In this document: positions 54,486 through 63,962 of the stretch, in pieces
How positions within the stretch are numbered: position 1 is the stretch's first letter
Layout: each line of letters begins with the position of its first letter
Source of the DNA: Eutreptiella sp. 'Long Island Sound 2002'
Lineage: Eukaryota > Euglenozoa > Euglenophyceae > Eutreptiales > Eutreptiaceae
Assembly: GCA_964036045.1 (NCBI GenBank)
Contig: OZ038382.1
Location: 136,375,251 to 136,439,250, forward strand
DNA length: 64,000 nt
Direction of reading: 5' to 3'
Made by a program: the position numbers and the translations under genes
Notes under the pieces: generated by a model
Database searches by the model: none
What the model was told of the DNA's origin: nothing
The model's input: the letters and a program-made list of their open reading frames with translations, nothing else

Positions 54486-54655
54486 CCCAAACCCAAACCC
54501 AAACCTAGGCCCAAACCAAAACCCGCACCCGAACCCACACCCAACCCCTAGCCCAAACCCAAGCCCAAACCCACACCCAAGCCCAAACCCACACCCAGGC
54601 CCAAGCCCAAACCCAAGCCCAAACCCCCACCCAAGCCCAAACCCGCAAGCCTGAA
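54486..54655. repeat. Degenerate CCCAAA/CCCAAG hexamer repeat
   Basis: About 170 bp of CCCAAA, CCCAAG, CCCACA and CCCAGG units. On the minus strand it translates as Gly/Phe/Leu or Trp/Ala/Val repeats, which I do not regard as protein. Confidence 0.9.
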
Positions 54656-54779
54656 TATTCTTGGTGGCCTTCAGAAGCGCCAACAGCATTTGCATCATAT
54701 CTGCGCTGACGGGCGCGGCCATGGATAGGAGCAGAAGAAAGAAGAGAGCTGAGGAACGGGGGTGGTGCAGAGGGGGTGG

Positions 54780-55791
54780 TCTCTAGTGCAGCCCTGGGAA
54801 CACATGGCACATGTCGAACAGCATCATGTTGGTGGAGATGAATGTGAAAGTACAAGAAAACCCATTGCAACACTTGCCGTAGGGCGTCGGCGTCCGAATC
54901 AATGGATGCCTGCGAGCGACCGCAGCTGGCGGTCCCAGTAGCCGTTTGCCGGCCACCGCCCCGGGCACTGTGTTCGTTGAAAGCCTGCTTCAGGAAGCGG
55001 TTAAGGCTTTCGACAATGTCATTGGAGAACATTGCCAATCCGAACGGCCAAATGTCGTCCAATACGCGATCCGCATCCTCCTCCGGGAACAAGAGGTAAT
55101 GGGACGCGGACCTAGGAGCACAATGCTCCCGGAAGGCAGCCGCCGCTGCCCGGCATTGGGGACGCGTACCCACCTGATAGGTGTGGTACAGGTCCTTCAA
55201 AAGCTTCGCCATCCCCATCACAGCCCTATAGAGGGGCTCCTCCGGCCCAACCGACAGCAACAATGCAACATCGGGCCAAGCCGCAAACAGGCGCGACGTC
55301 TCCTCACCATCCGGGGAACAATCCTTGCCTAGACGGCACCCAGTGCGATGCTCATGCAATACCGCCTGAATCGCCGCACGGGACACCTCATCGCCCCCGG
55401 CTAGCCGCTCTGCCGCCAACCGCTCAATGTTGGTCATTTGCAACCGGCCCATCGCCATGCAACAGTGCAAAATGCACATGACAACGCGGCACCGGGCAAT
55501 GACCACCACTGGTTCCACGGAACAACCTGCGGCCTTCAGCGATGGTGTTCCCAACAAGAAGGACGTCCGCTGTGCGTGGTCCGACTCGGTGGTCTGGACC
55601 ACGTCTTTGCCCCGCCACACAGCGGCGTCGGAGTCCCAAATCCCCTCGTTGTATAGTGACCCCACTTGTGGGGCCGGTGTGATCCCCATAATGCGGCGCA
55701 CCCACGGGGAATCACCACCGAGCCAGGCATCGGCCGCTTCCTCATGGGAATTGAAGACCACCCGGTGGGTGTCCACGACCTCCTGGATGGC
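54780..55791 (-). CDS. Candidate transposase, copy C exon 2
   Basis: Open minus-strand frame from acceptor TTTTTTTTTAG|GCC (55791), phase 0. Landmarks: GGDSPWVRRIMGITPAPQVG, VVMCILHCCMAMGRLQM, CSPDGEETSRLFAAWPDV, LLKDLYHTY, RVLDDIWPFGLAMFSNDIVE, SLNRFLKQAFNEHSARGGG, LRQVLQWVFLYFHIHL. The SND..ESLNRFLK element resembles the C-terminal catalytic-Glu region of MULE-like DDE transposases, but I cannot place the two Asp, so 'transposase' is an inference from position, conservation and the TIRs. It is the best-conserved protein between copies. The end is uncertain: the frame runs on into the hexamer repeat, and a splice near 54780-54800 is likely. Confidence 0.6.
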
Positions 55792-55929
55792 CTAAAAAAA
55801 AAACATCAATTTTGTTGGAACCAGATTGCTCCGGTGGCGGTTCCAACGAAACACTTGAACGTCGCCGGAACGTCGCCGGAACAAGTTATCGGAACGTCGC
55901 CGGAACAACACGGTGTGTGCACGGCACAC
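55792..55929 (-). other. Copy C intron 1 (138 bp) with GTTCCGG units
   Basis: Donor ATTAAG|GTGTGCC, acceptor TTTTTTTTTTAG|GCC, phase 0. It contains three GTTCCGGCGAC-type units (55856-55902), the same motif as at the ends of this element. Confidence 0.8.
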
Positions 55930-56655
55930 CTTAATATTGTCTTCCCAAAGGGTTGCTAGGGTCGCCATCGCTTTGTCCCCGCAGATTGCGAGGCCGATGA
56001 CCCACACGCAGGCGGGAATTCGTCCCCAAAGGCCCATGCCGGCGATGGACACAGACCATTGGGACCACTCCCCGCCTGCGCAGGGGTAGCCATCCCCCCT
56101 GACAATGAAAGTCAGGGGGAACGACCGATCGATCATGCGGCACAACGGGGGTTGGCTAGCAATGTAGCGCAGCCATGATGCCCATGGCCAACTGATGCCC
56201 GTGGCCTTGGAATCCGAAGTGCTCACCGCGGGGGCCAGCTCCAAGGGGGCCAGTAGATCTTGCCAGCGCTGCTGGAAAGCCCTCTCAGGGCAAAACGGAC
56301 GGGCGAATGGAAGGCCCGTGGTCGCGGTGCACTTTAGCCCCTGGAGGGTGTACACTTCCGAGAGCGTGCGCCAAGCGGATTTCGGCGCACGCAGGTTGAG
56401 GATGAGCTCGCAACACTCGTCCGGGGGGAGCACCTCGGAGGCGTACTTGGCGAATGCCCCCTGCTGTATCTCTCGTACACAGCTTGGTTGGGCCAAGCGC
56501 ACGGCCACCGCAAATTGGCGGCGGGCGTGTGGAGAGGAGATGGCCCATTCCGCTATGAGCTCCCCAACAAGATCCCCGTCCCGGAGGCTAACAGCACTAG
56601 CCAAATGGACGAGGTGGGTGGTTAGTTGCGCAACGCGGGTTTGCGATCTAGGCAT
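55930..56655 (-). CDS. TIR element ORF1 exon 1 (copy C)
   Basis: 242 codons from ATG at 56655 (MPRSQTRVAQLTTHLVHLAS) to the donor at 55930, phase 0. This ATG matches the start of copy A (MPSPIDDLTTHLVLL), so the upstream in-frame ATG at 56760 is not used. Conserved blocks: AEWAISSPHARRQFAVAVRL, FAKYASEVLPPDE, ELILNLRAPKSAWRTLSEVY, KATGISWPWASWLRYI, FPLTFIVRGDGYPCAGGEWS, ACVWVIGLAICGDKAMATLA. No known domain. Joined to exon 2 it would be the N-terminal half of the candidate transposase. Confidence 0.7.
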
Positions 56656-57129
56656 GATGAAGCTACAACAATGAACTACGAAGCGAAATTTGGCAATGCA
56701 TACCTCTAGGGGAAGATGCCCGTAGACCCACCGAGCATTCAGGCAAGGAACAAATACCAAAATGGGACCCTAGGCATGGCCACAATGCACAAATCAAACG
56801 GGAGAATCGGGACGCCAACGTTGAAAAGTCATACAACGCTGCGTCTCAACTACAAGAAACAGCAGGCTTGCAAATGGATACGAAAAGTTCGAAATGTGTA
56901 CACCTAGTGGAAGGTGGCACCAACGGCTCACAATATGTCAACATGGCCCCGATGGGAAAGACAAGCCTTGGACGCGTTATACATGCAAGAAAGAGACAAA
57001 AAACATCATTTACGAACTTGGAAACTCATGGTGATGGATCTGCTTATCTGGCCTGCGACACTTGTTCCAGTGGTGTTCCCAACGAGATTGTTCCGGCGGG
57101 AATTGTTCCCATTGGGAATATTCTAGTCG
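56656..57129 (-). promoter_or_regulatory. 5' subterminal region of copy C
   Basis: Between the ORF1 start and the TIR. TTGTTCCAGTGGTGTTCCC, TTGTTCCGGCGGGAATTGTT and a GTTCCCATTGGGAA palindrome lie at 57061-57120. It is the likely promoter and transposase-binding region, from position and motif repetition only. Confidence 0.45.
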
Positions 57130-57167
57130 GGAACAACATTGGGTTTCAAACGCGTACCAAGGGCGTG
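57130..57167 (-). repeat. Inner TIR, right
   Basis: Inverse of 50688-50725 with one mismatch. Confidence 0.85.
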
Positions 57168-57904
57168 CGCCCGGCGCGCTACTTTTCTATTAATTATCCC
57201 GACTTCAGCCCCAGATTTACCCTCTTGTGGAGAAGTAGACCACGTTGCACTGCACACCTTCCCTACAAAGCACGTTGCGTAATAAAGCAATATATATGAA
57301 TTCAGCAACTCCAGCTGTCATCTGTATCGTACTTGACAAACAACATTGGTCCCACGAGTGTGGGTGTCAATACATTCAGTACAATAGTGCTCCTTACACT
57401 CATCACAAACTGCGACGGTGGAGCGCTTCTCGCAACACAACACACACACGCTTCTGCCTCATCCTCTGCCTCATCTTGCGTGCCACAACCGAGCAAACAG
57501 CTGCTCAATGCGTGCCCTACCACGCGTGCACGTCACTATAACATTGTTGGCGAGCTGTCAAAGTGCCATTCTTTCTTCCAATGCGAGGCACAATGACATG
57601 AATCCGGCCTTTATAAGCACCATCATGGCCCCCAACTTCAAAATCAAAGAAATCACCTCGGGTACGGGAAGGTCCATACCCATCCCAAATCAAAACATCT
57701 GCTCATGTCCCGGGGGCTAAGGGGCAAGTCCATATAATGTTGCCCAACATATCAACAGCAACAGTCCACCGGTAGGGCACGGGTCACAAAAGATGCCCCG
57801 CGCGCGCCCGGCGCGCTAACGTTCCCCCCATATCACCCACCCTTGACCCCCACGGGTGGGGTAAACCCCCTCTTTTTTTCGTTCTAGCCTTCTAGCGCCA
57901 TCTA
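57168..57904. other. Right subterminal region of outer element
   Basis: CGCCCGGCGCGCTA occurs immediately outside the inner TIR (57168) and again at 57807. GTTCTAG motifs lie at 57880-57912. No recognised gene. Confidence 0.4.
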
Positions 57905-57943
57905 GGCTAGAACGAAATTGGGTCTTCTAGCGGATACCTAGGG
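57905..57943 (-). repeat. Outer TIR, right
   Basis: The minus strand begins CCCTAGGTATCCGCTAGAAG; inverse of 49482-49520. Confidence 0.75.
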
Positions 57944-58524
57944 TTAGCCTCAAGGGGGTTTAATGCATCATGTTTGGATGCAAGGACTGGGCCGTGCGAT
58001 CATCCACCTCAAGCCTTTTGGATGCCCCTCTAAGCACTATGTGTAGCACACCAATGCACCCCTTTGTCGCTATGTATTTTTGTGATGTGCATGTGTTTCC
58101 GATTGTCACTGCTAGAGGCCCTATTGCAGGCCCAACACTTTTTTTTGCATTCATCTTCCCTACGCAAAGGGGCATTTTGTTTAAAAGGTCTGTTCATAAA
58201 TGTGTGCGGACAACACACAACTGAAGTAGCTGCTCAAAAGAGACACAAACCTGAGCCTCCAGGTTCACAGAACACTGGTCGTTGTTTCCATCAACTTTGG
58301 GCTAAGTCACACTGGGGTCTGTAGTTAAACCTAGTAAAAAAAAGTTTTTTATAAAAAGTTTTTTTTTGCTAGATAACAGCTTACCAGTTTCACTAGTTTT
58401 TTACTAGGTATCGGGAACCTAGTAAAAAAAAACTTTTTTTTACTAGGATTCAGACCCTAATAAAAAAAGGTTTTCTTACTAGGTTTCAAACCCGCCAAAA
58501 ACAAAAGAACTAGGCTGTAGAACT

Positions 58525-59160
58525 TTCGGGCCACTTGTTGGCCACTTCTGATCTTGTCCCCCGCTCCGAGGGGCTTTTTTCCACTGGCCTGGTGAGGCAG
58601 GGTGGTCCTTTAGGACCAATTTTTTTTTGTTACGGACCGCCATTAAGGACCCCCACTATGGGATTTTTTCCAGGAGCCCGGCACGGGCCACTTTTGTTTC
58701 CTTCCCCTTCTGTAGTGGACCCGGAGAACGCGGGGGTGACATAGCACTTCCGCCCTCTTTTGGGCCCCCGAGAAGGTAGGGGTGAGGCAGCGACTTCTGA
58801 TTTTGTTCCCCTTTGTAGGGGAACACATCTGCAATATCAATACCACCCCTGTGCACAGGCACAACCAAGGTGGCTCACACCCCAGTGGGTAAAGCGGTGC
58901 CTTTACAAGTGGAAGGTCATGGATTCAAACCCCATTGGGGGTAATCTGTTGACCCTGAGGCTGAGTCATAGACATCATGGGAAAATTTTCGTTTTTGTTT
59001 TTTTGTTGTTTTTTTTTGTGTTTTGATTTTGTCCCCTTTGTTGGGGATCATCGAGAATGCAGGGGTGACGTAGCATTTCCGCCCACTTGTGGGCCCTCCA
59101 GAAGGCAGGGGTTAGGCAGCCAATTTTGATTTTGTCCCCCTTTGCAACCCCCCCCCCCTC
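58525..59160. repeat. Minisatellite related to 11345-11680
   Basis: Diverged units containing GATTTTGT[CT]CCC, GGGTGA[CG].TAGCA.TTCCGCCC and AC[TC]TGT[GT]GGCC. Confidence 0.6.
58870..58945 (+). ncRNA. tRNA-derived SINE-like promoter region
   Basis: TGGCTCACACCCCAGTGGGT resembles a Pol III A box region. GGTCATGGATTCAAACCCC is a good B box about 35 bp further on. It has the spacing of tRNA-derived SINEs. No clear tail or second copy was identified here. Confidence 0.45.
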
Positions 59161-59420
59161 TCCTCCAAAGGGTTTTGAAACGCACATGAACTCCCTCTTC
59201 ACAACATATATGGTTCGGCCTGGGTGGGGCGCCAGTGGCAACGGTGGCCGGGAATTGACCTAGTAAAGAAAAAAAATTTCCAAAATTTTGCTGCTTTTAC
59301 CTAGTAACAAAAAACTTTTTCAAAAAAAATTTTAAAAATTTTTTTTTACTAGGTTTCACTACATTTTACTAACTTTTGTCACATTTTACTAGGCTTTGCT
59401 ACGTGCATACTAGGTTTCAC

Positions 59421-60477
59421 CAAATGCCCGTCAAACTGCTGAGTTTCTGATTGCATGTGACATTGGTGGTCCCAAGCCCTCCACTATTTGTGGACTGTCC
59501 GCAAAAAACAACACCCTTGTCGAAACAATGCTAGGCGTTGTTTGTGTCAAATTTCGGGTTTTTAGCTTTGCTCAAACAAGGGGAGGGTAGGTGCCATCCA
59601 AAAGGGAAAAGTATTGAGGTTCCTACTCAACCCGCAAAGAATGAGGGACGAGGTGCACGTCTCCAAGCCTTCGCCCCTTTTTTCCTCCCCCCCCCCCATA
59701 GAGAAGGCCAAGAGATACCCGCACGGGGACACATAAGTGGACGGAATCGGGGGAGGTTCACCCCACCTACGATCCTTGGTTGCTGGAATCGGCGGTCCCC
59801 AAGCCTAGGCAATTCCAGTGAGCCGAATTAGGTGGGTATTTGGGAGATGCACTGATGGGGTGAAGGACATAGTATGAGAGGGAACAATCCCTTGTTTGCA
59901 AGAAGCCTTGGTTAGCGCCCTCAACACCCCTCACTCAGCTACCAAATACATACACCCACCTCTTTTGTAGTATTCTGTCCTGGTCTTGAAGATGGTGGAA
60001 TTTGCACCTACATGACCCTTTATGGCTTGCACCCTTGCAGCCCACACGCACGTGGCCTTGACAATTTAAAGCACTACGTGGGCCCCACCACAGGATGAAG
60101 ACCCGCATTGCCAAGCTGCCATTGCAAACCCCCCCAACCTACCCACCACCACCGCCGCCACTGGGCAGCACAACATGACTTGAGGCTTTGTGACCCTCCT
60201 CCACAACCGTAGCACACAGACAAACCTCCCCCCATGTAGCACATGTAGCAGAAGCATACCTTTACCCCTAGACCATGGTTGTAATAGCTGGGTATTGGAG
60301 CTCGGCCCTAGGCGGGTTTCCAAAGTCCCGTAGGTTCGGCCCCTCACGCACGGGCTGAGCGGCCCTACCCTTAGACTACAACGCCAAGCCAACCCAAGCC
60401 CACCTACACCTCTTATCCACGCCAATCCGCCCACACCAATCCAACGGGCGGACAATCCCCTTCTCACCTACGTCCAC
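59421..60477. other. Stretch without recognised genes
   Basis: C-run at 59687-59698. Short open frames only. Confidence 0.35.
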
Positions 60478-60655
60478 CATAGGGCCTTGGTAGGACAACA
60501 CCCGTTGCGCAGCACTACCCAGGTCCCTTTGTTGGGCCTTGGTAGGACAATGAGCCACCGCAAGACCTTGGTAGAACAAACACTCTGTGCAAACCACTGC
60601 CTAGGCCCCGCGGTATCTTAGTAGGATAAACACCCACTGCATACAGCACGGGTGG
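60478..60655. repeat. CTTGGTAGGACAA tandem repeat
   Basis: Three to four diverged units of about 60 bp, each with [GT]C[CT]TTGGTAG[GA]ACAA or TCTTAGTAGGATAAACACC. Confidence 0.6.
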
Positions 60656-61266
60656 TGAACCCCTAAAACAACTGGCAAAAAGGCCTGAGCACGCTGTGCA
60701 CCACTTATGGGTAACACCTAGTGATCCGGAATCCCCTGGCCCTGTGTTACATTTCCCACCTCAGTGGTGGTGACCCCCCCCCCCCCAACCAAAAAACTCC
60801 GCGGTCTTGGGAAAGACTTTGTGTGGAGCATGCCGGCACCGGCATTGGAGGGATGCCAAGGGGCAGAAGCAGCACTTATGAGTAGCGGGACAACTGTTGC
60901 ACTCTCACCTAGTAAAATTGATTTTCTCTAGCTGTTAAGGGGAGCTCAGCAGGCTGCCCACCTCTCACATTTTTTTTGAACCCGCCCTTTTCACCCCCAA
61001 ACCAGTGGGTGGGCAACCAACCCACCTATCCCTGAATGGAGGATTCCCTCCTCAAAAGGCAAACCCGTACGTACACCTGGAAGTACCAGCTGCATACTTT
61101 TATGGCACACACACACCCCTTTTCACCCTTTCTCCTCCCCTTCAAGTGAACAAGTGACGATGTTTGTGTGTGTGTGTGTGTGTCTGGGAAGGGGGGGGGG
61201 GCTGGTCAGGCTGGCTTGGCGGCTTTGAAGATATGGACCTCTGCCTCCATTGAACGCTCTCCTCAG
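60656..61266 (+). other. Distal end of intron 5
   Basis: C-run at 60775-60786, (GT)n at 61163-61182, a G-run at 61191-61201, and the acceptor at 61261-61266. Confidence 0.5.
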
Positions 61267-61564
61267 GTACGAGACGATGGGTGGTATGAAGTGGGACATG
61301 AAAGCATTCAACATGTTGGATACTAATGGATCCGGAGACTTCAATTTTGTGGAATACCTTCTCGGATGGTACCCCAGTCTGGAACCTGTCTCCCTCTTGC
61401 CAATGATCCAGCGCTGGGGTGTACCGCACAATCCCGGTCTCGAGGAGCCCACGCCCCAGATGATGGAGGCGTTGAAGACGCTCGAGGCCTACAACACAGA
61501 GATGGCGGTCCATGTCATAGACAGCAGCCCAGACTCGAGCCAGCGGATGGCAACGCAGTGGAAG
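61267..61564 (+). CDS. EF-hand repeat protein, exon 6
   Basis: 298 nt. It starts by completing an Arg codon, then YETMGGMKWDMKAFNMLDTN. The canonical EF loop DTNGSGDFNFVE is closed by YLLGWYP. The rest (SLLPMIQRWGVPHNPGLEEP to SQRMATQWK) is helical and leads to the coiled coil. The donor TGGAAG|GTACAG leaves in phase 0. The upstream frame to 61250 lies before the acceptor and is not coding. Confidence 0.75.
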
Positions 61565-62514
61565 GTACAGCCTGCTTCACCTCCGTTGCTTCACCTGAGT
61601 TTAGGGGGTTGACTGGGGTGATTTTGGTGGAGTTTTTTAGTGGGGGGTTGAGATGGAGGGTGTTGCCACGGTGTTGCACTAGCGTCTTGTACCTTGTACC
61701 CTCTTCGGGGTCTTGCAAAGGAGATTTGAGAATTCTATCTCTCTTGATTGGTGCTTTTCAGCTTAGGCCGCCCAGAATGTATGCTTCTTCGTTTTCAATG
61801 TTGTGTGCTGTGGTTTCTCTTTGTCTTACAGCGAATTTGTTGATGGATAAGCCTGATGCCTCTGCTTGGATTTATGTCCTCCACTCTCCACAAGGGATAC
61901 CCAACACTGTGGCGTTAGCACTGATCTAGCTATGTTAACCATCCATCTTCTTGGTGCTTCGTCTTGTCTGGGTATTTTTCACCGCATCCCAACCTCTAAA
62001 CGCGCAAAACAAAGCATTTGAGGGTGATTGATATTCCGTTTATCAGTTGGATGGAGGGTTTCACGAAGAAGGCATTGGAACACTTGGCTGGGCTGCATTT
62101 TGGGGCACATTCAGATGGAGAGGTTTGCTTTGTAACTTACTCCCACTTTTGCCCCACGTTTTGCTCGACACTGTGCTCCATACTGCGTTGTGTGTGCTCC
62201 ACCATGTGCTCCACCGACAGGCTGTCAAACAGGACAAGAACTTTCCTTTTGTGCCGGTCAGGGGAAATCTAGGCGTGCGGTCTGTGGAATTGGACCGACG
62301 GTCGATGGTCAGCCGCCGGCGTTTGGCGGCCAGCTGACAGTCGTTTGTCGGCCTGACGTACTGAATGCCATGGGACAAAAACAATGTTCCCCTGCGGTTT
62401 CGTCAAGAAAACCCCGGGCTGGACCCCGTGCTCCACCCGCTCCCCCATCCTCTAGCGTGCCTCGGTTTGTACTCTACCACGCTCCACTGTGGTCTTCCCT
62501 ATCCTCCGCCTCAG
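61565..62514 (+). other. EF-hand gene intron 6 (950 bp)
   Basis: Donor GTACAG, acceptor CCTCCGCCTCAG|GAA, phase 0. No recognised content. Confidence 0.65.
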
Positions 62515-63351
62515 GAAGCACATCAAAGCGTCAGGGCTCTGCTGCAGCAAGAGCGCCAGAAATGGCAGGCATTGATCAACGCGGAGGCGGAGCAGCGGCA
62601 TGCCCTGTTTTGCGACGAGGACACGCAGTGGGCCGCGCTGTGGGGCTACTTCTGGACTGCCTGTGCTGCAATCGAGTCGCGCATCAAAGAGGCAGTAGTC
62701 GGTGACGACAGCGACGAGGGCCGCATAATGCAGCACCAGATCCTGGCGGACCTGAAGCAGCAGCTTGTCCTCATGCTGACGCAAGAGCGCGTCCACCGGG
62801 GGCCCATCACGTGGGAATACGATAGCAATTGGGACTTGATAGTGCAGGACTTCGGCCATGGCATGCGGGCGATACGCCTCAAGGAGCTGCAGGCGGTGGA
62901 GGCCCAGAGCCGAGGGCGAATCGCAGCAGAGGCGAGGGCCGCGACCGAAGCTCTGTTTGTCACGTGTCTGCAGATCGTGCAGATCATGGGTGACGTCGAG
63001 GGGGCGCTGCAGGAGGAGGAGCGAGCCGCGTCGTGGGAGGGGGGCTTGGGATACGAAAGGCGAACTCTGACGGACGGCGATGGGCGTGAGGAGCAGACTG
63101 GGGCGGAGATCGAGAAGGTTGAGGCATGGGCCGAGAGGGAGTATCGGAGGTGGGAGGGGGAGAGGCTTCGGGGAGAGGGAGGCGGGGCTGCCGCGTTGGT
63201 GGCCGCCCATAAGACGGGGGCTCGTCAGGAGTGCGCGTTGAGCAGACTGATCGAGCAGGAGGGTGAGGAGCGGGACGAGTTGGAGGACAATGAGGACCTG
63301 GACTGGTCGGTGCTGGGGCTGCGCGTGCAGCGAATCCTCCAGCGCGTAAAG
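62515..63351 (+). CDS. EF-hand repeat protein, exon 7, charged coiled coil
   Basis: 279 codons entering in phase 0 (EAHQSVRALLQQERQKWQAL) and leaving in phase 0 at CGTAAAG|GTATGTCC, a strong donor. Long helices rich in Glu, Arg and Gln: NAEAEQRHALFCDEDTQWAA, MQHQILADLKQQLVLMLTQE, RLKELQAVEAQSRGRIAAEA, EEERAASWEGG, LSRLIEQEGEERDELEDNED. There is no membrane segment and no catalytic motif. It probably gives oligomerisation or a lever arm after the calcium-sensing EF-hand array. The frame is open upstream to 62365, but that part lies before the acceptor. Confidence 0.75.
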
Positions 63352-63962
63352 GTATGTCCCAGTGGCCCAGGGGGTCGGGGGTGGGGCAAAGACTGCAAAT
63401 GACGCAATGTTCTTCGAGAGGCTTTTTGCAGCGAAGATGACGGAGTTCTCCGCTTTCGTCCGTGTGCTTCGCCTCTCTACTCTCTCGAACCAGCTTCAGT
63501 CTGTGCCCCATACTTTGCTCTTTGTGCTTTGCTTGGCGACATGCTCGAAGCTGCTCCCCGTGCGGGCACCACCTTTACCCGAGCCCATCTTCTCGAGCCT
63601 GTCTCAGTCGGTGCTCTGCCCCAGCAACACGATCCTCCACCTGCTGCACCACCTTCACTTGTGGCACAGCTGTTCGGCCCCAGCTTGCACAAACGAAAAC
63701 CTCACCCCACAGCCCTGCATGCCATGAGCTTTCTGCAATCGGCACGTTGCCTGTAGCGACACACTGACGCTTTCAGTGAAAAAACTGTACACTGGGAGCT
63801 CACTCAGGGACTCTGTTCCTACGCGTCCATTCGTACCCTTTGGGCGTCTGGGCATAGCATGGCAGGGCCTCTGACGACACCCGGGCGCCGCTCGCCGGTC
63901 CCTCTGCCGTGCCGTATCCCATGCCGATTACGCAGGGGTAAGCCCGCGACCTATCTCCGCAG
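63352..63962 (+). other. EF-hand gene intron 7 (proposed)
   Basis: Strong donor GTATGTCCC. A possible acceptor CTATCTCCGCAG ends at 63962. Open frames in between have no repeat or coiled-coil homology. Confidence 0.4.

Larger units (their letters stand above)
50688..57167 (-). mobile_element. TIR transposon copy C (best preserved)
   Basis: A 6.48 kb element with 38 bp TIRs matching at 37 of 38 positions. The TIR sequence aligns with the outer and copy D termini (CCCT[AT]GGT[AG]C[AG]CG, then GAAACCCAAT, then GTTC), so all belong to one family. Minus-strand exons: 56655-55930, 55791 to about 54800, 53988-53464, 53262-52564, 52351 onward, and the tail to 51083. Motif arrays of GTTCCGGCGAC/GTCGCCGGAAC occur near both ends and inside three introns. 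High TIR identity and intact exons 1, 2 and ORF3 indicate the youngest copy here. Confidence 0.8.
49482..57943 (-). mobile_element. Outer TIR pair around copy C
   Basis: The left terminus 49482-49520 and right terminus 57905-57943 are inverted repeats matching at 35 of 39 positions (both start CCCTAGGTA). The ends also carry GTTCTAG/CTAGAAC motifs (49510-49590, 50500-50560, 57880-57912) like copy D. It could be a D-type element that received copy C, or a composite with a double terminus. I see no target-site duplication. Confidence 0.65.
58325..59420. repeat. A/T-rich repeat pair with CCTAGTAAAA / TTTTACTAGG ends
   Basis: Several inverted CCTAGTAAAAAAA...TTTTTTTACTAGG units at 58328-58500 and again at 59258-59420, enclosing the SINE candidate and a minisatellite. 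They could be the ends of a MITE-like element of about 1.1 kb, or a dispersed palindromic repeat. Confidence 0.5.
29192..61266 (+). other. EF-hand gene intron 5 (32,075 bp) filled with mobile DNA
   Basis: Donor GTATGC, acceptor GAACGCTCTCCTCAG. Phases agree (2 bases + 1 base). It contains the small C-rich TIR element, the assembly gap, a DIRS-like retrotransposon, the dioxygenase locus, satellites, nested copy C and A/T-rich repeats. Unseen small exons cannot be excluded, particularly in the gap. Confidence 0.55.

Noticed and set aside
54486-54655. Telomere-like array
   Set aside because: The hexamers are degenerate and internal to a transposon; not a chromosome end.
54505-54700. Trp/Ala/Val-rich end of the candidate transposase frame
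   Set aside because: Translation of the CCCAAA/CCCAAG hexamer repeat; copy B has no equivalent.
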